A stretch of 10,451 nt of DNA, taken from an uncultured Phocaeicola sp. (GTDB taxonomy: Bacteria; Bacteroidota; Bacteroidia; Bacteroidales; Bacteroidaceae). Positions 1 through 5,996 of this stretch are shown here, one piece after another. The position numbers and the translations under genes were made by a program. The notes below the pieces were generated by a model, which worked only from the letters and a program-made list of their open reading frames with translations, ran no database searches and had not been told where the DNA came from. How positions within the stretch are numbered: the stretch's first letter is position 1; every line of letters starts with the position of its first letter. The DNA is taken from assembly GCA_948579315.1 (NCBI GenBank), contig CAPAOL010000062.1, forward strand, positions 1 to 10,451, read 5' to 3'.

Positions 1-222
1 ATGCATAAAGGGGAAGTTGCAAAGGGTAATCCCCCAAGAATTACAACTGAGCCATACAAAGTTAGGAAATCGAACCGAGGACTCTGTTATGTAAAATAGC
101 GCAACGTGCTGTAAAAGAATGAAGTAACTATTGAGTAGTGGAACATTCGGGGCTTTCTAAAACCGTCCCCCGAATAAGGACGTACAGTTTGCTTTAGTCC
201 CACTAATTTTGCCTATTCTTGG
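1..222. other. Gene-free stretch with several small inverted repeats, unidentified
   Basis: No credible coding frame lies here. Several short hairpins can be drawn: GTAAT/ATTAC at about 27-45 (flanked by AGTT/AACT), AGCGC/GTGCT near 98-112, ACTA/TAGT near 127-139, and an 8-bp perfect stem ATTCGGGG/CCCCGAAT near 144-175. A segment near 68-86 resembles the T-arm of the neighbouring tRNA-Phe gene on the same (minus) strand, but no full cloverleaf can be drawn around it. The density of stems would fit a structured RNA, or the end of an element integrated beside the tRNA gene, but I recognise no known family and the left part is cut by the window edge. The strand cannot be assigned. Confidence 0.3.
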
Positions 223-261
223 AAAAGAAAAATCCCTGAACTTCTTTGAAATTCAGGGATT
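223..261 (-). terminator. Intrinsic terminator of tRNA-Phe
   Basis: A perfect 10-bp stem (231-240 with 252-261) closes an 11-nt loop. Read on the minus strand it is followed at once by a U-rich tract (TTTTT C TTTT, 232 down to 223). It lies 26 bp downstream of the tRNA 3' end with nothing in between, so it most likely ends the tRNA transcript. Confidence 0.85.
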
Positions 262-286
262 TACATCGTTTTGTTTTCTCTTAAAG

Positions 287-359
287 TGGTGCCACCAGGA
301 ATCGAACCGGGGACACAAGGATTTTCAGTCCTTTGCTCTACCAACTGAGCTATGGCACC
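287..359 (-). tRNA. tRNA-Phe (anticodon GAA)
   Basis: On the minus strand 73 nt fold into a full cloverleaf. The parts are a 7-bp acceptor stem GGTGCCA/TGGCACC, a D-arm GCTC/GAGC, an anticodon stem AAGGA/TCCTT with loop CTGAAAA, a 5-nt variable loop GTGTC, a T-loop TTCGATT and discriminator A. The anticodon GAA (plus-strand 324-326) reads UUC and UUU. The 3' CCA is not encoded, since the bases after the discriminator read CT, so it must be added by CCA-adding enzyme. One oddity is the T-stem CCCGG/CCTGG, which contains a C-U mismatch at the middle pair (51-63). The gene stands alone with its own promoter and terminator. Confidence 0.97.
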
Positions 360-380
360 ATTATTTCTTGTTTGCGGTTG

Positions 381-411
381 CAAAGGTAGTGAAACTTTTT
401 TAAACTACAAA
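381..411 (-). promoter_or_regulatory. Bacteroidales-type promoter for tRNA-Phe
   Basis: On the minus strand TTTG (411-408) and TACCTTTG (388-381) are separated by 19 bp. This matches the known Bacteroides housekeeping consensus TTTG, 19-21 bp, TAnnTTTG exactly. Transcription would start near 374, about 15 nt before the mature 5' end of the tRNA. Confidence 0.85.
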
Positions 412-419
412 CTATTTCT

Positions 420-464
420 AAAAAAAAACACTGATAAAAACATAAGGTGCTTATTATCAGTGTT
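420..464 (-). terminator. Intrinsic terminator of the sppA-lpxK-punA-thiL operon
   Basis: A perfect 11-bp stem (427-437 with 454-464) with a 16-nt loop is followed, on the minus strand, by a run of nine T (428 down to 420; the first two overlap the stem foot). It begins 13 bp after the thiL stop codon. It ends only about 10 bp upstream of the tRNA-Phe -33 box, insulating the tRNA promoter from the operon. Confidence 0.88.
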
Positions 465-476
465 GTTTAATTAAAA

Positions 477-1517
477 TTATTTTTCTTTTAGTGGATTCCA
501 ACCTTGCGCTTTCAGCTCAAACTCTTGTCCGTCACGGGTAATCAGGGCACATCCCAGCTCCGGTTTGGTGATGTGACCAATCACTTTTATACCCTCTATA
601 GCCGAAACTCGTTCATGCTCTGTTAAAGGTACAGTAAATAATAGCTCATAGTCCTCACCACCATTTAAAGCACATGTTGTCACATTCATATTCAGTTCTT
701 CCGCCATTACAGCCGTTTGGTAATCAATGGGAATTCTTTCCTCGTAAATGCGACAGCCGGTATCGCTTTGTGAGCATATATGTAGCAGTTCCGAAGAAAG
801 GCCGTCGGAAATATCCATCATAGCGGTGGGCTTGATTCCCGCTTTTGCCAGTTTCTCAATGATATCCTTACGTGCTTCAGGCTTTAACTGACGTTCCAAA
901 ATATATTCTTTTCCGGAAAAATCCGGATTTGCTTCTTTTTCTCCTTGGAAAACAGCCTTTTCACGCTCTAGAAGTTGAAGTCCCATATAAGCTCCTCCCA
1001 AGTCACCGCTGACACAAATCAAGTCTGTATCTTGTGCGCCGTTGCGATAAACCACTTTGTCCTTGTCCGCTTCACCTATGCAAGTAATACTGATGGCGAG
1101 CCCGGTTACGGATGAAGTTGTATCTCCACCCACAATATCTACATGGTGTAGTTCACAAGCCTGTTTTAGCCCATCATAGAACTGTTCTAAATCTTCAATA
1201 CAAAAGCGTTTGGACAGTGCGATAGAAACTGTGATTTGTTTTGGAGTACCATTCATAGCATAAATGTCCGAGAAGTTTACGATGGCCGATTTATATCCCA
1301 AATGTTTCAATGGGGTATAAACCAAATCAAAATGTACCCCTTCCATCAGTAAGTCTGTGGTCACCAATACCTCTTTATCTTTAAATTCCAATACGGCTGC
1401 ATCGTCTCCCACACCATATTGGGTTTCCGGATTTTTTAACTCGATATCCTTCGTTAGATGTTTAATGAGGCCGAACTCACCTAAGGTCGCTATTTCTGTT
1501 CTGTTTATTTCCTGCAT
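477..1517 (-). CDS. thiL: Thiamine-monophosphate kinase ThiL
   Basis: ThiL phosphorylates thiamine monophosphate with ATP to thiamine diphosphate, the active cofactor, in the last step of thiamine synthesis in the cytosol. The 346-residue protein is of normal length for the PurM/ThiL-like ATP-binding family and shows its hallmarks in order. These are an N-terminal GDDAAV (residues 37-42), TTDLLMEGVHF (53-63) with the metal and phosphate ligands Asp55 and His62, NFSDIYAMNGTP (81-92), VGGDTTSS (129-136), the second-domain motif MMDISDGLSSE (233-243) and NGGEDYELLF (285-294). A Trp near the C-terminus (340), common in ThiL, is present. The ATG lies 4 bp after the punA stop codon and the frame is intact. 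It is the last gene of the operon, followed directly by a strong terminator. No TPP riboswitch is visible, so expression probably follows the operon promoter rather than thiamine level. Confidence 0.95.
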   Translation of the reverse strand: MQEINRTEIATLGEFGLIKHLTKDIELKNPETQYGVGDDAAVLEFKDKEVLVTTDLLMEGVHFDLVYTPLKHLGYKSAIVNFSDIYAMNGTPKQITVSIALSKRFCIEDLEQFYDGLKQACELHHVDIVGGDTTSSVTGLAISITCIGEADKDKVVYRNGAQDTDLICVSGDLGGAYMGLQLLEREKAVFQGEKEANPDFSGKEYILERQLKPEARKDIIEKLAKAGIKPTAMMDISDGLSSELLHICSQSDTGCRIYEERIPIDYQTAVMAEELNMNVTTCALNGGEDYELLFTVPLTEHERVSAIEGIKVIGHITKPELGCALITRDGQEFELKAQGWNPLKEK

Positions 1518-1521
1518 GTTC

Positions 1522-2331
1522 TTAAATTCGATTAATCATTTCACGCATAATGGTAGTCATGCGCGGTTGCGCTTCATCTGCCGCTTTCTGAACCTCTTCG
1601 TGTGAAACTTCCACAATTTTTCCCTCCACGCCTAGGTCGGTGATAACCGATACTCCAAACACTTTGATGCCACAATGGTTTGCTACAATAACTTCAGGAA
1701 CGGTAGACATACCTACGGCGTCAGCTCCAAGAATGTGGAACATCTTGTATTCTGCCGGAGTTTCGAAGGTAGGTCCCTGTGTACCGATATATACTCCTTG
1801 TTGTACTTTGATACCTTTTTCTTTAGCGATCTCCAGTGCTTTGTCTATCAGTTCTTTGGAGTAGGCTTCACTCATATCCGGGAAACGGGGGCCGTATTCA
1901 ATGTTCTTGCCGTGCAACGGATGTTCGGGAAAAAAGTTGATATGATCTCTGATAATCATCAGATCACCAATTTCAAAGTCTGCATTCGTACCTCCAGCTG
2001 CATTGGATACGAACAATGTTTTGATGCCTAATTCACGCATCACCCGTACGGGGAAAGTAACTTCTTTCATGGAGTATCCTTCATAGAAGTGGAAACGTCC
2101 TTGCATAGCCATGATGTCTTTATTACCTAATTTGCCGAAAATCAATTTACCGCTATGTCCCTCTACGGTTGAAACAGGGAAATTAGGGATATCTTTGTAA
2201 CTGATCTCGTATTTATCGGTAATTTCGTGTACCAGGCTTCCTAAGCCGGTACCTAATATAATAGCAGTTTCGGGACTGGTATGCATCTTTTCTCTAAGAA
2301 AAGTTGCTGTTTCTTGAATTTTTTCTAACAT
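1522..2331 (-). CDS. punA: Purine nucleoside phosphorylase, trimeric PNP/MTAP family
   Basis: The enzyme splits purine (deoxy)ribonucleosides with phosphate into free base and (deoxy)ribose 1-phosphate in purine salvage. The 269 residues match the trimeric PNP family in length. Visible landmarks are LGTGLGS (26-32), the phosphate loop EGHSG (57-61), QGRFHFYEG (77-85) with the phosphate-binding Arg79 and His81, SNAAGG (109-114), PTFETPAE (187-194) with the base-contacting Glu, VGMSTVPE (206-213), and SVITDLG (228-234). In 6-oxopurine-specific PNPs such as the human enzyme the last motif carries Asn (ITN). Here it is Asp232, so activity on adenosine as well as inosine and guanosine is possible. 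The first 38 bp overlap the 3' end of lpxK in another reading frame, and thiL follows after 4 bp, so translation is probably coupled within the operon. Substrate preference is an inference; the family call is secure. Confidence 0.94.
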   Translation of the reverse strand: MLEKIQETATFLREKMHTSPETAIILGTGLGSLVHEITDKYEISYKDIPNFPVSTVEGHSGKLIFGKLGNKDIMAMQGRFHFYEGYSMKEVTFPVRVMRELGIKTLFVSNAAGGTNADFEIGDLMIIRDHINFFPEHPLHGKNIEYGPRFPDMSEAYSKELIDKALEIAKEKGIKVQQGVYIGTQGPTFETPAEYKMFHILGADAVGMSTVPEVIVANHCGIKVFGVSVITDLGVEGKIVEVSHEEVQKAADEAQPRMTTIMREMINRI

Positions 2332-3394
2332 AGTCGGTTATATTTGAGTTAAACAGTTCTTGTTGGTCTTGTAAAAAGGCTACCTCAATGGGCAGCATAT
2401 ATATATAAGGTTTCAGCATTTCGTCCATCAGTGGATGGGCTGCTAGTCGTACAGAGTCTTTTTCAGTGGTGATAATCATGCGTTTACCTTCCGGAAGTTT
2501 CATGAAACGCTTCTTTATCAGTTCCATATCTCTTGCTGTAAAGTCATGGTGGTCACTGAAAGCCAGTGACTCAATGTGCTCATTGTATGGTGATAAATCT
2601 TGAATGAGTTTTGCTGGGGAGGCTATGCCTGTCACCAATAGGATATGCTTGTCTTTTTCTATCTCTTTTAATGAAACTGCATTCCCTGCTGTAAACAACG
2701 GATGCAGCTTGCCGTATGTTAATGTTGTGAAGTAGAGCTGCTGATAGGGGTAAAGTTCCATTTGCTTGCTTAAGACTCTTAAATCCATAGGGGTGATGTC
2801 CTTAGGACATTTAGTGACAATGACAATATGTGCCCGGCTTTTTCCGTTTTCAGGTTCGCGCATTCGTCCGGCAGGCAGCAAGGTGTCTTCGCAAATCAGT
2901 CGGTGGTAATCTACTAATAAGATGTTTATTCCGGGCTTTACATATCGGTGCTGGAAAGCATCATCCAAAATAATCACTTCTGTTCCAGGGGCGATGTGAC
3001 TATTGCATAACTGCTCTATGCCATGACAACGGTCCCGGTCTACTGCCATATGGATATCCGGAAACTTCTGTTTCATTTGGAAAGGTTCGTCACCTATCAT
3101 CTGTACGGACGTATCCGGTCTGGCAAGTACAAAGCCTTTGGATTTGCGTTTGTAGCCGCGGCTTAGTACGGCTACTTTGTAATCTTTCTGCAATAATCTT
3201 ATCAGGTATTCTGTATGGGGGGTCTTTCCGGTTCCGCCTACGGTGATGTTGCCTACCGAGATGACCGGGATATCAAACTTACGTTCTTTGTATATTCCCC
3301 AGTCAAACAATTTATTACGCAGCCATACACCGGTCCCATAAATCCATGAAACCGGATATAGCCACTTGTTTATCTTGATAAGATTACCTTCCAT
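2294..3394 (-). CDS. lpxK: Tetraacyldisaccharide 4'-kinase LpxK
   Basis: LpxK phosphorylates the 4' position of the tetraacyl-disaccharide 1-phosphate lipid A precursor with ATP at the inner face of the cytoplasmic membrane, giving lipid IVA. The chosen ATG (3394) gives 366 residues. An upstream TTG in frame (3421) would add nine residues but would overlap sppA; the ATG lies 7 bp after the sppA stop and leads straight into the conserved N-terminus. A hydrophobic/aromatic membrane-contacting stretch at about 9-30 precedes the P-loop VGNITVGGTGKTP (47-59). Then come LSRGYKR (77-83), GDEP (101-104), the catalytic-site motif LDDAFQHR (143-150), LLPAGRMREP (172-181) and ITTEKDSVR (308-316). The 3' end overlaps punA by 38 bp. 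Gut Bacteroides usually carry mono-phosphorylated lipid A because LpxF removes the 4' phosphate later, so the phosphate added here may not persist (inference from known biology, not seen here). Confidence 0.95.
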   Translation of the reverse strand: MEGNLIKINKWLYPVSWIYGTGVWLRNKLFDWGIYKERKFDIPVISVGNITVGGTGKTPHTEYLIRLLQKDYKVAVLSRGYKRKSKGFVLARPDTSVQMIGDEPFQMKQKFPDIHMAVDRDRCHGIEQLCNSHIAPGTEVIILDDAFQHRYVKPGINILLVDYHRLICEDTLLPAGRMREPENGKSRAHIVIVTKCPKDITPMDLRVLSKQMELYPYQQLYFTTLTYGKLHPLFTAGNAVSLKEIEKDKHILLVTGIASPAKLIQDLSPYNEHIESLAFSDHHDFTARDMELIKKRFMKLPEGKRMIITTEKDSVRLAAHPLMDEMLKPYIYMLPIEVAFLQDQQELFNSNITDYVRKNSRNSNFS

Positions 3395-3401
3395 GTGCAA
3401 T

Positions 3402-5183
3402 TTATTGGATATTAGGGTCAAACGGCATACGTGCCTGTATACAGTTGGCGTCTTTTATGTTCTCCAGCGCCTTGAAGCTGTTATAATAGCTTCCCAAATA
3501 TTCTTTAATTTCGCTGTTTATATAATGTTTTTTCTGATTTCCCAGCAGGCTTGCGAAAATATTTTCTTTTTCAGGATAGCCGATAATACTGTAATTTTCG
3601 ATACCGGCTTGGGTGGCGGCGGCATTCAATGCTTTGTCTATACCTCCCAGCTCGTCTACCAGACCAAGGTCTTTTGCCATGGCACCGGTCCATACACGGC
3701 CTTCAGCAACTTTTTCAATAGCCTCTGTAGACATTTTTCTACCTTCAGCGCAACGGTTTACGAACAGCTTGTATCCTCGGTTGACATAGTTCTGCATTAA
3801 TTCTTGTTCTGATGCATTTAGCGGGCGGGTGAGAACCGGACCTAGGCTGGCACCCAAATCAGCCATTTTATTAGTTTTCACTACATCAAAATTTAGTCCT
3901 AAAGTTTCAGTAAACAGTTTCTCACCTGAATACATCATGCCGAATATGCCGATAGAACCAGTCAGCGTAGTCGGGTCAGCGAAAATGCGGTTTGCAGCGC
4001 AGGAAATGTAATAGCCTCCTGATGCAGCATAATCTCCCATAGAAACGATTACCGGTTTTTTCTCTTTCAGTCTTACTACTTCACGCCATATTTGATCTGA
4101 ACCGTATGCGCTGCCACCCGGTGAGTTGACGCGTAATACAACAGCTTTTACGTCATCGTTATCACGTAATTTGCGCAGGTCTTTACACATCTTTTGTACA
4201 TCAATACAATCTTCTGTGGAACTGCCGGGAGCATCCAGGATCTCGCCGTATGCATAATATACGGCTATTATATTTCCACTTTTGTCTTTGGGCACATTTT
4301 TCTTGACGTTTATCATGTCTTCTATGAAAAGACTGTTTAGTTTGTCGTTTTCGTCACGACCGCTTAATTGTTTCAGATAGGAAATAACCTCATCTTTATA
4401 CATCAGGGTATCTGCCAGTTTGCATTGAATATATTCTTCTGCCTGACAAAAATCCATATATCGGTCAGCATAAGCATTCAGAGTATCTGTCGGGATGCGT
4501 CGTGAGTCGGATACATCTGCAAGAATACGATGCCAGACAGATTCCAGACATTCGGTCATCTGTTCGCGGTTGGCCGGACTCATTTCTGTAGCAATAAACG
4601 GTTCCACGGCTGATTTGTAAGTGCCCACTCTGAATACCTGTACTTCCAGTCCTAGTTTGGAAACCAGATTTTTGAAGAAAACAGGTTGCATGCCTGCTCC
4701 GTGCCATCCAATACTTCCTTGCGGATTGATAATTATTTTATCGGCCACGCTGGAAAGATAATACATCCCCTGTGCATATTGGTCTGCATAAGCAACGATG
4801 AATTTGCCGCTTTCTTTGAAATCCAGTAATGCATTGCGTATTTCCTCTAAGGAAGCGTATGATGCTTCCAGATAAGAAGGTTGGATATAAATACCCTTGA
4901 TTTTGTCATTGTCTTTTGCCTTCTTGATAGAAGCTAGAATGTCATCCAAACCGTATGCTTCAAATTCTTCTCCCAAAAGTTGTTGGAGTGGGTTTTCCTG
5001 TACACGTTCGGACAAACTGCCTTTAAAGTCGAGTACGAAGATAGAGTTGTCTTTCACCACCGTTTCAGTATCCGATGAGGCGACTATGCCAACCAGAGTG
5101 ATAATCCCTAGTATAGTGAACACTACGCCTGCCAGAATGACGCCGATGACGCTGGCAAACGTAAATTTTAGAAAATCTTTCAT
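3402..5183 (-). CDS. sppA: Signal peptide peptidase SppA, 67-kDa type
   Basis: SppA is a membrane-anchored serine protease (family S49) that degrades cleaved signal peptides on the outer side of the cytoplasmic membrane. The 593 residues match the long, tandem-domain E. coli-type enzyme. A single N-terminal membrane segment lies at about 8-36 with no clear signal cleavage site. The N-terminal S49 repeat (about 45-270) carries RVGTYKSAVEPF with the putative general base Lys190. The C-terminal repeat (about 305-530) carries RVNSPGGSAYGSDQIW (351-366) and the nucleophile motif DYAASGGYYIS with Ser388. The Lys-Ser spacing of 198 residues agrees closely with the Lys209/Ser409 pair of E. coli SppA, so the enzyme should be active. 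The ATG follows a well-formed promoter by about 30 bp, making sppA the first gene of the operon; lpxK follows after 7 bp. Pairing with LpxK suggests shared envelope-maintenance expression. Confidence 0.95.
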   Translation of the reverse strand: MKDFLKFTFASVIGVILAGVVFTILGIITLVGIVASSDTETVVKDNSIFVLDFKGSLSERVQENPLQQLLGEEFEAYGLDDILASIKKAKDNDKIKGIYIQPSYLEASYASLEEIRNALLDFKESGKFIVAYADQYAQGMYYLSSVADKIIINPQGSIGWHGAGMQPVFFKNLVSKLGLEVQVFRVGTYKSAVEPFIATEMSPANREQMTECLESVWHRILADVSDSRRIPTDTLNAYADRYMDFCQAEEYIQCKLADTLMYKDEVISYLKQLSGRDENDKLNSLFIEDMINVKKNVPKDKSGNIIAVYYAYGEILDAPGSSTEDCIDVQKMCKDLRKLRDNDDVKAVVLRVNSPGGSAYGSDQIWREVVRLKEKKPVIVSMGDYAASGGYYISCAANRIFADPTTLTGSIGIFGMMYSGEKLFTETLGLNFDVVKTNKMADLGASLGPVLTRPLNASEQELMQNYVNRGYKLFVNRCAEGRKMSTEAIEKVAEGRVWTGAMAKDLGLVDELGGIDKALNAAATQAGIENYSIIGYPEKENIFASLLGNQKKHYINSEIKEYLGSYYNSFKALENIKDANCIQARMPFDPNIQ

Positions 5184-5218
5184 TGAATGTGTTGTTTTTA
5201 ATGTTAATAATTAGCTAA

Positions 5219-5250
5219 CAAAAATAGGTTATTGCATTGAAAAAAGCAAA
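5219..5250 (-). promoter_or_regulatory. Promoter of the sppA-lpxK-punA-thiL operon
   Basis: On the minus strand TTTG (5250-5247) and TATTTTTG (5226-5219) lie 20 bp apart, a full match to the Bacteroidales housekeeping consensus. Transcription would begin near 5212, giving a leader of about 30 nt before the sppA ATG. The leader is AT-rich and has no Shine-Dalgarno sequence, as is usual in this group. Confidence 0.8.
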
Positions 5251-5317
5251 AAAAGTGAACTTCTTTTGTTACCTGTTTGTTCTTCATTTATAATAACCCA
5301 TAAATACGTTGTTTTAT

Positions 5318-5923
5318 ATGACAAAAAGTTTTAAGGAGGCTCTGAAAGCCCGTCGTACATTTTATCGGATCCAAAACAAATCGACATTGTCTGATAAAGA
5401 AATAAGAGATTTAATTTGTTTTGCTGTAGAATTTGTCCCCTCAGCTTTCAATTCTCAAACCACTCGTGTTGTGTTATTAACAGGTAAGGCGCATGAAAAG
5501 TTGTGGAACATTGTAAAAAATGTCTTGCGTAAGCGAGTTCCGGCTGAGGTATTTGGCAAGACCGAAGAAAAGATTGATGGCTGTTTCGCTTGTGGATATG
5601 GTACTATTCTCTATTTTGAAGATATGGCTATCGTTCGCTCTTTGCAGGAAAGTTTCCCCACTTATAAAGATAATTTCCCTATCTGGGCAGAGCAGACCGA
5701 TGCTATGCATCAGTTGGCAGTCTGGACCATGCTGGAAGATGCAGGAATGGGGGCGTCTTTGCAGCATTATAATCCGCTGATTGATGATGAAGTACGTAAA
5801 GTTTGGAATTTGTCTGATGACTGGAAATTGATAGCGCAGATGCCATTCGGTGTGCCTGTTGCACAACCGGGCTTTAAGGAAGTGAAGTCATTGGATGAGC
5901 GTGTTTTTGAATTTACTGATTAA
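5318..5923 (+). CDS. Nitroreductase family protein, Frm2/HBN1-like
   Basis: This is a small FMN-dependent NAD(P)H oxidoreductase of the nitroreductase fold, probably cytosolic and homodimeric. I chose the ATG at 5318 (201 residues), which gives the usual family start with the FMN-phosphate motif KARRTFY at residues 10-16; a TTG three codons upstream is a less likely start. Other landmarks are VPSAFNSQTTR (40-50), where FMN contacts and the dimer interface lie in relatives, EDAGMGASLQHYNP (140-153) binding the flavin, and the FMN-proximal MPFGVP (175-180). The pattern fits the group once called fatty-acid-repression-mutant (Frm2) or HBN1 proteins, whose natural substrates are poorly known; several reduce nitroaromatics. 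The gene is transcribed divergently from sppA (134 bp apart) and ends 73 bp before fkp. No convincing Bacteroidales promoter is visible upstream. The fkp promoter lies downstream of it, so the two need not be co-transcribed. Confidence 0.88.
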   Translation: MTKSFKEALKARRTFYRIQNKSTLSDKEIRDLICFAVEFVPSAFNSQTTRVVLLTGKAHEKLWNIVKNVLRKRVPAEVFGKTEEKIDGCFACGYGTILYFEDMAIVRSLQESFPTYKDNFPIWAEQTDAMHQLAVWTMLEDAGMGASLQHYNPLIDDEVRKVWNLSDDWKLIAQMPFGVPVAQPGFKEVKSLDERVFEFTD

Positions 5924-5939
5924 AATTCATGTCTTATCT

Positions 5940-5971
5940 TTTGGCTTATTAGGGGAAAATAAGCATCTTTG
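5940..5971 (+). promoter_or_regulatory. Promoter of fkp with a palindrome filling its spacer
   Basis: TTTG (5940-5943) and CATCTTTG (5964-5971) are 20 bp apart. The second box differs from TAnnTTTG only in its first base. Start of transcription would be near 5978, about 19 nt before the fkp ATG. The spacer is taken up by the perfect inverted repeat GCTTATT/AATAAGC (5944-5950 with 5958-5964), a possible operator. Confidence 0.65.
5944..5964. repeat. 7-bp perfect inverted repeat in the nitroreductase-fkp gap
   Basis: GCTTATT and AATAAGC are separated by 7 nt (AGGGGAA). It begins 20 bp after the nitroreductase stop. No T-run follows, so it is a poor terminator. Its exact fit between the two promoter boxes of fkp makes a regulator-binding site the better guess. 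Confidence 0.6.
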
Positions 5972-5992
5972 TGTGCAATAAAAACAAAGATG
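5964..5992. repeat. 8-bp inverted repeat across fkp promoter and leader
   Basis: CATCTTTG (5964-5971), which is also the -7 box, is repeated inverted as CAAAGATG (5985-5992) just before the fkp ATG, with a 13-nt spacer. It could bind a dimeric regulator or pair the two DNA arms. Only the right arm would be in the transcript if transcription starts near 5978, so an RNA hairpin is unlikely. Confidence 0.6.
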
Positions 5993-5996
5993 TGCT

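Noticed and set aside
50..86. Group II intron domain V
   Set aside because: A GAGCC start and a later CTC were noticed, but the helix has mismatches and lacks the GAAA-type loop. No intron end or reverse transcriptase is in the window.
50..125. Second tRNA gene around the T-arm-like motif
   Set aside because: The T-stem does not pair properly and no acceptor, D or anticodon stems can be placed around it.
209..403. 64-codon plus-strand frame over the tRNA gene
   Set aside because: It runs antisense through tRNA-Phe, its terminator and its promoter, and shows no recognisable protein features.
3395..3421. TTG start for lpxK, nine codons upstream of the ATG
   Set aside because: It would overlap the sppA end, and the added residues are unconserved in character. 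The ATG fits the family start and the 7-bp gap.
5276..5311. Promoter for the nitroreductase gene (TTTG with TACGTTG)
   Set aside because: The spacer is 25 bp, too long for the Bacteroidales pattern, and the second box fits poorly. A TATAAT at 5289-5294 is likewise not a known signal in this group.
5333..5339. Perfect AAGGAGG as a ribosome binding site
   Set aside because: It lies inside the nitroreductase codons with no start codon at a suitable distance downstream, and Bacteroidales do not depend on such sites.
5944..5964. Terminator of the nitroreductase gene
   Set aside because: The stem is only 7 bp, AT-rich, and not followed by a T-run.
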